DNA of 5,315 nucleotides from Bacilli bacterium (lineage in GTDB: Bacteria > Bacillota_I > Bacilli_A > RF39 > UBA660). Shown here one piece after another: positions 1 through 5,315 of this stretch; the first letter of the stretch is position 1, and each line of letters begins with the position of its first letter. The position numbers were made by a program, and so were the translations under genes. Location: the NCBI GenBank assembly GCA_900751815.1, contig CAADST010000141.1:1-5315 (forward strand). Direction: 5' to 3'. The notes under the pieces are model-generated. The model saw only the letters and a program-made list of their open reading frames with translations. It did no database searches and was not told the origin of the DNA.

Positions 1-5
1 TATAT

Positions 6-692
6 TTACTTTTCTGCTCTAAAAGTTGGTCCAAAAGTATAAACTTTTGAAAAAGCTAAAGCATAGGTTTCCGCTTCTAACTGTCCTGATACAGTAAGAC
101 CAGTAAGTTTACCAAAGAAATCTTTATCATAATCTACTTTACCACTTTTAGCTATCTTATCTAAATCAAGAGTTGTAACTTGAAACATTTCTCCAGCACC
201 TTCACAATCACTTGCCGTAATTATTGGAGCATTAAAGTAAATATAACCATTATCTCCAAAATACTTATGAATGCCCTGCGCAGCTAGGGAACGCACTCTA
301 AATACTGCTTGAAACATATTAGTTCTAGCTCTAAGATAAGCATTTTCTCTTAAAAACTCTTTAGTATGTCTTTTAGCTTGAATAGGAAAATCACTAGGGC
401 AACTATCAAGTATCGTAATACTCTTAGCTTTTACTTCATGTTCTTGGTTACCACTTGATTTAACTAAAGTACCTTCTACACTTATAGATGAACCAACAAG
501 CAATTTAGAAACATCTAAAAAATTACTTAAAGTATTATCATAAACAATTTGTAAATGTTTAAAACAAGTTCCATCAGAAAAATCAATAAAACCAAACTCT
601 TTTTGAGGTCGATGATTTCTAATCCAACCATTTAGATTAACCTCTTTATCAACTAAATCTTTGGCATTATCAAATATATATTTTATTTCCAT
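6..692 (-). CDS. asnS: Asparaginyl-tRNA synthetase, N-terminal half (premature stop at window edge)
   Basis: Class IIb aminoacyl-tRNA synthetase that joins asparagine to tRNA-Asn in the cytosol. Residues about 17-95 form the OB-fold anticodon-binding domain, with a typical KEFGFIDFSDGT stretch at 31-42. The class II catalytic core begins near residue 119: motif 1 region at about 149-166 (APIITASDCEGAGEMF at 155-170), the amino-acid pocket segment LTVSGQLEAE at 199-208, and the first residues of motif 2 (GPTFRAE, 221-227). The frame then stops (TAA at 6-8) after 228 residues, whereas the family is usually about 430-465 residues. The rest of motif 2 and motif 3 are therefore missing, and the product as read would be inactive. 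Only five bases remain before the window edge, so a contig-end error is as likely as a true pseudogene. The ATG at 690-692 lies 8 nt after AAAGGG (701-706) and 1 nt after the upstream stop, which suggests translational coupling in the hisS operon. Confidence 0.93.
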   Translation of the reverse strand: MEIKYIFDNAKDLVDKEVNLNGWIRNHRPQKEFGFIDFSDGTCFKHLQIVYDNTLSNFLDVSKLLVGSSISVEGTLVKSSGNQEHEVKAKSITILDSCPSDFPIQAKRHTKEFLRENAYLRARTNMFQAVFRVRSLAAQGIHKYFGDNGYIYFNAPIITASDCEGAGEMFQVTTLDLDKIAKSGKVDYDKDFFGKLTGLTVSGQLEAETYALAFSKVYTFGPTFRAEK

Positions 693-693
693 A

Positions 694-1065
694 TTATCTA
701 CCCTTTCTATTACTAAACATTACTAAATCAGTTGGACCAGCAGCATTTTGATTTAAATAAGTACTTTTCATTTTTTCTAAAAATACTTCTTCCATTAATT
801 CAAAAGCTTCTGGATGTTCTTTTTTAAATTCTAAAAACTTATCATGAAAATTATTTAAAAATTCATCAACATCTTCATGCAAAATTGCATTTATCAATAA
901 TTGATCAGCAAGATTATCAGCAAATGATGCAACTGCAAAGTCATATAAATCATTAAAACGAACATTTTTAATACGATCAAATTCACCAAATATTTTTAAA
1001 CTTTTAGGTATTTGACCGTAATAATAAAACCAATGCATTAATAAACTATTTTTATTTGTATCCAT
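694..1065 (-). CDS. Uncharacterised small protein between hisS and asnS
   Basis: I do not recognise this protein (123 residues, or 124 from the first Met). It is soluble, has no signal peptide and no membrane segment, and looks mostly helical. The N-terminus is unusually aromatic (LLMHWFYYYG, residues 9-18 of the longer form). An acidic and lysine-rich helical middle follows (about 67-102, HEDVDEFLNNFHDKFLEF-like), and the tail is basic (SNRKGR). Two consecutive ATG codons are possible starts at 1068 and 1065. I prefer 1065 because it sits 7 nt from AGGAG (1073-1077), the same spacing as at hisS and the GntR gene, while 1068 leaves only 4 nt. That start overlaps the hisS stop as TGATG, and the stop (694-696) lies 1 nt before the asnS ATG. 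It must therefore be co-transcribed and probably translationally coupled with two tRNA synthetases. A role linked to translation is guilt by association only. Confidence 0.85.
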   Translation of the reverse strand: MDTNKNSLLMHWFYYYGQIPKSLKIFGEFDRIKNVRFNDLYDFAVASFADNLADQLLINAILHEDVDEFLNNFHDKFLEFKKEHPEAFELMEEVFLEKMKSTYLNQNAAGPTDLVMFSNRKGR

Positions 1066-2315
1066 CATATCACTCCTAAAATATAATCTACTATCACTGC
1101 TTCATCAACTTTTTCTTCTTCTTTTGTAATATTATCTTTAACCGTAATTAATCCTTTATTTAAATCTTCATTATTTAAAATAATTAAGTATTTAGCTCCA
1201 AGATTATCAGCAATTTTAAATTGTGATTTCAAACTTAAATTAGCACCATTAATTTCTGTTATAACATTATTAAGCCTTAAATCTTGAGCGATTTTAATTG
1301 CATATATTTTTTCTTCTTCTGACACACTCATTATATATACATCAATATTTGCATCAACCTTTTTATCTTCTATTTTTTCTTTTAGCTTCAATATTATTCT
1401 CTCTATTCCTAGAGCAAAACCTATCCCTGGTAAAGCTGGTCCTCCTAGATTTTCTACTAGAGTATTATAACGCCCGCCACCACCAAGAGCAATGTCATCA
1501 TCTAACTTATATTCCCAAACACATTCATCATAATAATCAAGACCCCTTACAATACTCTCATCAACTTCATAATCTATTTCTAAATTATCTAAATATGTTT
1601 TAAGGGTTTTAAATCTATTCTTTGATTCATCTGATAAATAATCACTAATCTTTGGAGCATTCTTTAAAATATCCGAATCTTTATCTACTTTACAATCAAG
1701 TATTCTTAAAGGATTAGTATTTATTCTATTTTGACAATCTTCACATAACTTGTGAATATGTGGTTTAAAATAATCAACTAAGGCTTCACTATATTTTTTT
1801 CTTGATTCTTTGTCCCCTAAAGTGTTTAGTTTAACTACAACATCATCTAAACCTAAACTACTTATTAAATTAAATCCTAAAGATATAACTTCGGCATCAA
1901 TTAGAGAATCATTACTATTAAAAACTTCAACCCCAAATTGCGTAAATTCTCTAAATCTACCAGATTGTGGTCTTTCATAACGATACATCGTTTCATTATA
2001 ATATAACTTAATTGGATCATTTTTATTACCATATAACTTATTTTCAATAACTGAACGAACTACTCCTGCAGTACCTTCAGGTCTTAAAGTAATACTTCTA
2101 TCTCCCCGGTCAGTAAAGTCATAAGTTTCTTTTTTTACTATATCAGTTCCATCTCCAACAGTTCTATGAAATAGTTCTGTTGCCTCAAATACTGGTGTTC
2201 TAATATATTCATAATTATAATTAATCATAAATGATTCAATTTCATGATTAATATAATTACTTATCTTAGCATCTAATCCCATTAAATCATAAGTTCCTTT
2301 TGGTTTTGTAATCAT
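1065..2315 (-). CDS. hisS: Histidyl-tRNA synthetase
   Basis: Class IIa synthetase that charges tRNA-His with histidine; normally a cytosolic homodimer. At 416 residues it is complete and close to the usual 420-430. Visible motifs in order: N-terminal KPKGTYD (4-10); motif 1 region ending at P41; the TLRPEGT ATP/histidine-site segment at 76-82; motif 2 from YRYERPQSGR (111-120) through FREFTQFGVE; the Cys-containing insertion CEDC (191-194) with NPLRILDCK (201-209); histidine motif VRGLDYY (256-262); ALGGGGRYN (276-284); motif 3 GIGFALGIERI (297-307). An anticodon-binding domain fills about 325-416. The ATG is preceded by AAGGAAG (2323-2329) with 7 nt spacing. It is the first gene of a three-gene operon; in many Bacilli the next gene would be aspS, but here it is a small unknown gene and then asnS. 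The TGA stop overlaps the next start. Confidence 0.98.
   Translation of the reverse strand: MITKPKGTYDLMGLDAKISNYINHEIESFMINYNYEYIRTPVFEATELFHRTVGDGTDIVKKETYDFTDRGDRSITLRPEGTAGVVRSVIENKLYGNKNDPIKLYYNETMYRYERPQSGRFREFTQFGVEVFNSNDSLIDAEVISLGFNLISSLGLDDVVVKLNTLGDKESRKKYSEALVDYFKPHIHKLCEDCQNRINTNPLRILDCKVDKDSDILKNAPKISDYLSDESKNRFKTLKTYLDNLEIDYEVDESIVRGLDYYDECVWEYKLDDDIALGGGGRYNTLVENLGGPALPGIGFALGIERIILKLKEKIEDKKVDANIDVYIMSVSEEEKIYAIKIAQDLRLNNVITEINGANLSLKSQFKIADNLGAKYLIILNNEDLNKGLITVKDNITKEEEKVDEAVIVDYILGVI
1073..1077 (-). promoter_or_regulatory. RBS that decides the start of the small hisS-asnS spacer gene
   Basis: The minus strand reads AGGAG here, inside the last codons of hisS. It is followed by 4 nt to the first ATG (1066-1068) and 7 nt to the second ATG (1063-1065). 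The 7-nt spacing matches the spacing used at hisS and the GntR gene, so the second ATG is favoured. Confidence 0.7.
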
Positions 2316-2343
2316 GTATTCACTTCCTTTTTCTTACCATTTT

Positions 2344-2372
2344 ATTTTATCACACAAACGACTAAAAGAAAA
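2344..2372 (-). promoter_or_regulatory. Extended -10 promoter of the hisS operon
   Basis: On the minus strand a -10 hexamer TAAAAT (2344-2349) is preceded by TG plus one base (2351-2352), giving an extended -10. The hexamer 17 bp upstream (TTTTCT, 2367-2372) is a poor -35, as is common for extended -10 promoters. Start of transcription is inferred near 2337, so the leader would be only about 20 nt, just enough for the AAGGAAG ribosome binding site. There is no room for a T-box between this promoter and hisS. Confidence 0.6.
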
Positions 2373-2375
2373 TGC

Positions 2376-2397
2376 TTAATTAATTTTATTTAATTAA
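2376..2397 (-). repeat. AT-only palindromic repeat pair between ATPase gene and hisS
   Basis: Two copies of the self-complementary 8-mer TTAATTAA (2376-2383 and 2390-2397) are separated by 6 bp. They could fold as an all-AT hairpin, but without G-C pairs this is a weak structure. It lies just upstream of the hisS promoter and just after the ATPase stop. It could act as an AT-rich UP-like element or a poor terminator. Otherwise the 101-bp gap 2316-2416 holds only the hisS promoter and ribosome binding site. Confidence 0.4.
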
Positions 2398-2416
2398 AAT
2401 ATATTGCATATTACAC

Positions 2417-3700
2417 CTATGGTTTTAGCGAAGTAATTGGTATTATATAAATACCAGTTTCTGGGTCTTGAATTACCGCTTCAAAATAGCCTACAATAAT
2501 GCACATAAATGCTGGTTTTTTAGATACATTATTATAAAACTTAGTCAAACTTTTTTTAGCATCATCAATACCATCATGGCTAAGCTTTATTTCAAATACC
2601 CCATAAGAGCCATCAGCAAATTCTAAAATAGCATCAACTTCATCCCCAGAAACATTGTCTCTAAAATGAAATAAATGAGCATCTAAATATTCTCCATAAA
2701 TTCTTAAATCTCTTTCTACAAGCGATTCAAATAGCAAGACAAATGTATTTAAATCATTCATTAATTTAGGAACAGTTAAATCTAGACAAGCACAAGCAAG
2801 AGATGGATCGACCAAATGTCTTTTTGGTGATTTACCAATTCTTTTTGATGATCTATAATTTATACTAAAAGCTTCTTGATTAGCTATAAGATACAGACTA
2901 TCTAATACACTTAGATAATCTGCAACTGTGTTTCTACTTGATCTCATAGTCTCATCATCTGTAAATTCTTCAATATCTTTAACTAAAGTATCATTTGAAG
3001 CTACACTAGATTCATTTCTAGACAAAGACTTTAAAAGCATCAACATTTTTTGTGAGTCCCTTTTTTTATCTTTTCTTTCATTAATATCTTTATAAATAAT
3101 AGATTCAATATAACTTTTTGGTATTATCCCTTGTTTTTCAACTTCTACATTTATGTTTTCAGGCCAACCTCCACGAATAACTAATTGAGCTATTTTTTCT
3201 AATTCAATTTTACCAATGTGTTTAAGATTAGCTGTCCCATTAATCATATCAGTTATAGAAATATCACCAGTTGAATCTCCCGATTCATATAAACTCATTG
3301 GATACATATTCATTAAGGCTATTCTACCTGCACCTGAGTGATATACATTTTCTTTCTCTTCTTCTTTAGTTAATGTAGTAGAGCCAGTTAAAATAAATTT
3401 TCCTTTATTGTGGTCTTTATCACATTCATGTCTTACAGCATCCCAAATAGTTGGTACTAATTGCCATTCATCAATTAATTGTGGTCTTTCTTCAGCAAAA
3501 ATATATTTAGGGTCAACTTTTGCCAAATCGCGTTGCGATTTTTCAGTCATAAAACTAACACTATTTGCATGATTAAGTGAAGTCCAAGTTTTGCCGCACC
3601 ATTTTGGTCCAACAATGGATACAGCTCCAAATATTTTTAAATATTCTGAAATTTTATCATCTATTAAACGATTTTTATAGTCTTTTTTAGTTAAACTCAT
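2417..3700 (-). CDS. AAA_14/DUF4143 family ATPase with nuclease-like C-terminus
   Basis: Cytosolic P-loop ATPase (427 residues, full length for the family). Visible: Walker A GPKWCGKT (31-38), Walker B-like PQLIDEWQ (73-80) with D77/E78, sensor-like ILTGSTT (103-109) and GAGR (123-126, a probable arginine finger at R126). A helical winged-helix-like middle spans about 195-280. The DUF4143 C-terminal domain carries a PD-(D/E)XK-like signature: GDEVDAI (352-358) followed by FEIK (369-372, E370 and K372). The family is widespread and often multi-copy in gut Firmicutes and Bacteroidetes, and its physiological role is not established. Whether this fold cuts DNA is unknown. The ATG is the only start open to it, because TAG lies two codons upstream in frame; AAAGGA (3712-3717) is 11 nt away, a rather long spacing. 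The gene forms its own transcription unit, with a repeat-bearing promoter upstream and no convincing terminator downstream. It looks slightly richer in G+C than the permease gene, consistent with separate acquisition. Confidence 0.93.
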   Translation of the reverse strand: MSLTKKDYKNRLIDDKISEYLKIFGAVSIVGPKWCGKTWTSLNHANSVSFMTEKSQRDLAKVDPKYIFAEERPQLIDEWQLVPTIWDAVRHECDKDHNKGKFILTGSTTLTKEEEKENVYHSGAGRIALMNMYPMSLYESGDSTGDISITDMINGTANLKHIGKIELEKIAQLVIRGGWPENINVEVEKQGIIPKSYIESIIYKDINERKDKKRDSQKMLMLLKSLSRNESSVASNDTLVKDIEEFTDDETMRSSRNTVADYLSVLDSLYLIANQEAFSINYRSSKRIGKSPKRHLVDPSLACACLDLTVPKLMNDLNTFVLLFESLVERDLRIYGEYLDAHLFHFRDNVSGDEVDAILEFADGSYGVFEIKLSHDGIDDAKKSLTKFYNNVSKKPAFMCIIVGYFEAVIQDPETGIYIIPITSLKP

Positions 3701-3725
3701 AAACTAATCAGTCCTTTCGTTATAT

Positions 3726-3754
3726 ATTTTACCATACCATTGTGCACTTTTCAA
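3726..3754 (-). promoter_or_regulatory. Promoter of the ATPase gene, -35 embedded in a repeat
   Basis: The minus strand shows -35 TTGAAA (3749-3754), a 17-bp spacer and -10 TAAAAT (3726-3731), with TG at 3733-3734 making an extended -10. This is a near-consensus sigma-A promoter. The predicted start near 3719 gives a leader of about 20 nt before the ATG. The -35 hexamer and half of the spacer lie inside the promoter-proximal copy of the 15-bp repeat (3740-3754). A protein bound to that repeat would therefore compete with RNA polymerase, which implies repression (inference). Confidence 0.75.
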
Positions 3755-3800
3755 GTAATTTGTTGTGCACTTTTCAAACTGTTTATTGTGCACTTTTCCA
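3740..3800 (-). repeat. Three 15-bp direct repeats at 23-bp period (putative operator array)
   Basis: Read on the minus strand, TTGAAAAGTGCACAA occurs at 3740-3754 and 3763-3777 (identical), and at 3786-3800 with one change (TGGAAAAGTGCACAA). Repeat starts are exactly 23 bp apart, and the two 8-bp spacers differ in sequence (GTAATTTG and ACTGTTTA on the plus strand). The core includes the palindromic hexamer GTGCAC. The period is about 2.2 helical turns. The proximal copy supplies the -35 of the ATPase promoter; the distal copy touches the T-tract of the GntR terminator. Invariant cores with variable spacers argue for protein-binding sites rather than a simple tandem duplication. The units are too short for a CRISPR array. 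Confidence 0.9.
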
Positions 3801-3834
3801 AAAAAATTAAAGCATCAGATTATTCTGGTGCTTT
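3800..3834 (-). terminator. Intrinsic terminator after the GntR gene, possibly bidirectional
   Basis: The arms AAAGCACCAGA and TCTGATGCTTT (minus strand, 3824-3834 and 3809-3819) form an 11-bp stem around an ATAA loop. It is followed by AA and a run of seven T. The stem begins within the TAA stop codon of the GntR gene. In the minus-strand RNA one pair is C·A; in the plus-strand RNA the same position is U·G, and a run of seven T also follows on that side (3839-3845). The structure could therefore stop transcription both ways. Confidence 0.88.
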
Positions 3835-4183
3835 ATAATTTTTTTATTATATCTTCTTTATTCACTCCAATATTTTCTAACTGTTCTATATTTTTTTTTA
3901 TATCATCAATTATTTTATCAACCATTATCTTCTTAACTTTATCTACATTATCAGTAATAAAAGTCCCTTTAGTTGATTTAGATATTATTACCCCTTTTTG
4001 TTCTAGAGTATCATAAGCTTTTTTAACAGTATTAGGATTTATTCCTAAATTATATGCCATTTCTCTAATCGCCGGTATTTGTTCATTAGGTTTTAGAATA
4101 TCTAAAGCTACTAACTTTTTAATTTCTAAAACTATTTGTTCATATATTGGCTCTCTACTTTGATAATCTATTTGAATATTCAA
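3833..4183 (-). CDS. GntR family (YtrA subfamily) transcriptional regulator
   Basis: Short GntR protein (116 residues) that is almost only a winged helix-turn-helix, as is typical of the YtrA subfamily. Visible hallmarks: PIYEQIVLEIKKLV (12-25), PNEQIPAIREMA (32-43), recognition-helix segment GINPNTVKKAYDTLE (47-61) and wing KGTFI (72-76). A helical tail (about 79-116) probably serves dimerisation. The start is TTG (4181-4183), chosen because AGGAG (4191-4195) stands 7 nt upstream and the family's N-terminal sequence begins right there. YtrA-type regulators usually repress an adjacent ABC transporter operon that responds to cell-wall-active compounds. Here the permease-like gene ends 15 nt upstream, so regulator and transporter share a transcript. 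The regulator is last in the unit rather than first as in the Bacillus ytr operon. Its effector is unknown. Confidence 0.93.
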   Translation of the reverse strand: MNIQIDYQSREPIYEQIVLEIKKLVALDILKPNEQIPAIREMAYNLGINPNTVKKAYDTLEQKGVIISKSTKGTFITDNVDKVKKIMVDKIIDDIKKNIEQLENIGVNKEDIIKKL

Positions 4184-4190
4184 GTTTTAT

Positions 4191-4195
4191 CTCCT
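4191..4195 (-). promoter_or_regulatory. RBS supporting the TTG start of the GntR gene
   Basis: AGGAG on the minus strand, in the 15-nt gap after the permease stop codon, 7 nt before TTG at 4181-4183. No ATG or GTG in frame has a comparable site, so the TTG is well supported. Confidence 0.75.
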
Positions 4196-4198
4196 AAA

Positions 4199-5315
4199 TC
4201 AATTATTTGCAACATACTTATCATACTCCATTAAAAATTCTTCACGATTAATATAATATCTATCTAAATTACTATATAATACAATTATATTACTTGTCAA
4301 CTCATCATTTTTATGTTTTTGTAAAAATTCTATAAAATCTTCTTTATTTTTATTAAAAACATTAACAAAATCTTGAGCTATCGCTTCATCTGATACATAA
4401 ACACTACTATCATTAATATTTTCTAAAAATTCTTCATTATAAATATTCTTTACATAATTAAATAATTCTAAATTACCACTGACATTTAATGCAAGTTCTT
4501 TTATCTCATGATTTTCATATTTATACAATGTAATAAAAATATCAATTGATTCATTTGACTTTTCGTAGCTATTTAAATAATCCACTATTTTATTTTTAAA
4601 ATTATTGGAATCAGGAAGAACAAATCCTGGATTTAAAGATGAGGTAATATGTAAAATATTTTCAGTAGTAAATGTATCTTTTAAGTTATTTTTAGTAGCA
4701 TATTCATCTAGTTTTTCTAATAATTCATTAGATATGCCTTGAGTCATATAATGTTTATTATCAAAAATAATTGTAATTCCATTCCATTCATCTATATTAT
4801 TAGCTTTAATTAATTCATTTATTAGATTTTTATCACTAACTACAATATCATAATTATATTGTAATTTAGGATCAGTATAATTTATTGTTGCTTCATCAGG
4901 AATGCTTAATACTTGATCCTTAGAGCTATAGATATGTTCAAGTATAAAATATGCTCCGATAAATATTATACTCACTATTAACATTTCCCCGATAGTTTTA
5001 ACAATATTTCCTAGTGTCTTTTGCAAAATTAAATCGTACATAAAATAATATACAAAACAAATTATTATAGCAATAAGCAAGAAAGATTTATCACTACTAT
5101 AAAACATATAGGCTAAATAAGTTATTGGAATATAAGATAGTATTTTAATAGTTTTATATAAGTATTTATTTTTAAAACTAACTTCAGAATTTTCCATTCT
5201 ACGATTTTTAAATATAAAATATCCTATTACTAAATAAACTACCAATAATATAATGGTTTTAATTATACTTTTAGTATTAAAACTTTCATTAAAATAATTA
5301 ATTGGAGTTGTAAGA
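4199..5315 (-). CDS. ABC permease-like membrane protein, C-terminal part (start beyond window)
   Basis: The frame is open to the window edge: reading upstream of the TTG at 5243-5245, another 23 codons (LTTPINYFNESF...) continue without a stop. The true N-terminus therefore lies outside, and 371 residues are visible. Counting from that TTG-encoded residue as 1, hydrophobic segments fall at about 1-12 (extending upstream as IIKTIILL), 36-50, 54-73 and 85-104. A polar region of about 240 residues to the C-terminus follows, probably extracytoplasmic. The segment FKNRRMENSE (12-21) after the first helix resembles the R-x-x-E turn seen in permeases of GntR/YtrA-linked ABC transporters, and the helices-plus-large-C-terminal-domain layout fits those permeases (DUF6449-like, tentative). 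The linked YtrA-type regulator 15 nt downstream supports this call. It likely pairs with an ATP-binding protein encoded upstream of the window. It could instead be an unrelated membrane-anchored protein. This gene is clearly AT-richer than the ATPase gene. Confidence 0.8.
   Translation of the reverse strand, partial: LTTPINYFNESFNTKSIIKTIILLVVYLVIGYFIFKNRRMENSEVSFKNKYLYKTIKILSYIPITYLAYMFYSSDKSFLLIAIIICFVYYFMYDLILQKTLGNIVKTIGEMLIVSIIFIGAYFILEHIYSSKDQVLSIPDEATINYTDPKLQYNYDIVVSDKNLINELIKANNIDEWNGITIIFDNKHYMTQGISNELLEKLDEYATKNNLKDTFTTENILHITSSLNPGFVLPDSNNFKNKIVDYLNSYEKSNESIDIFITLYKYENHEIKELALNVSGNLELFNYVKNIYNEEFLENINDSSVYVSDEAIAQDFVNVFNKNKEDFIEFLQKHKNDELTSNIIVLYSNLDRYYINREEFLMEYDKYVANN

Noticed and set aside
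1065..1067. TGA read as tryptophan (Mycoplasma-like code)
   Set aside because: TGA ends hisS and the permease gene at sensible family lengths or gene junctions, and the inspected tryptophan codons are TGG, so the standard code fits.
1298..1603. Open frame of 101 codons on the plus strand
   Set aside because: It lies wholly antisense to hisS, has a low-complexity composition rich in H, L and Y that reflects the reverse complement of AT-rich codons, and has no ribosome binding site of note.
2316..2343. T-box or other riboswitch leader for hisS
   Set aside because: The predicted leader is only about 20 nt and shows no stem structures or T-box sequence.
2376..2397. Rho-independent terminator of the ATPase gene
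   Set aside because: The hairpin would contain only A-T pairs and lacks a GC-rich stem, so it is unlikely to terminate efficiently.
3740..3800. Possible mini CRISPR array
   Set aside because: Repeats are 15 bp and spacers 8 bp, far below CRISPR sizes, there are no cas genes, and one repeat forms part of a promoter.
3765..4016. Open frame of 83 codons on the plus strand
   Set aside because: It overlaps the repeat array, the terminator and the antisense of the GntR gene; its hydrophobic look (F, I, S, L rich) is what antisense of Lys/Asp/Ile-rich coding sequence gives.

Overview
The window comes from an AT-rich, low-GC Gram-positive bacterium, most likely a member or close relative of the Bacilli (an Erysipelotrichia- or RF39-like lineage would fit). 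This is inferred from the style of HisRS and AsnRS, the GntR/YtrA-type regulator, the AGGAG-like ribosome binding sites and the base composition. The standard bacterial code is used: TGA ends hisS and the permease gene, and the tryptophan codons I inspected are TGG, so this is not the Mycoplasma code 4. Every gene I can support is on the minus strand, so transcription runs from high to low coordinates.

In the direction of transcription: (1) 5315-3833 holds the 3' end of an ABC-type permease-like membrane protein whose start lies outside the window, followed after 15 nt by a YtrA-subfamily GntR regulator that begins with TTG. The unit closes with a strong intrinsic terminator that overlaps the regulator's stop codon. 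(2) 3800-2417 is an independent one-gene unit encoding an AAA_14/DUF4143 ATPase with a C-terminal nuclease-like fold. Its promoter carries three near-identical 15-bp direct repeats at an exact 23-bp period, and the promoter-proximal copy contains the -35 element. This repeat/ATPase pair is the most intriguing part of the window. (3) 2372-6 is a tight operon with its own extended -10 promoter: hisS, a small uncharacterised gene overlapping the hisS stop, and asnS starting 1 nt after that gene. AsnS reads normally for 228 residues and then meets a stop inside class II motif 2, five bases from the window edge. This is a real truncation or a contig-end sequence error.

Functionally, the window combines housekeeping translation genes (charging of tRNA-His and tRNA-Asn) with two accessory modules: a GntR-controlled transporter cassette of the kind linked to cell-envelope stress, and an orphan ATPase with a repeat-bearing promoter. 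No tRNA, rRNA, CRISPR array, insertion sequence or T-box was seen. The only gaps over 100 bases are 2316-2416 and 3701-3832, and both are described below.
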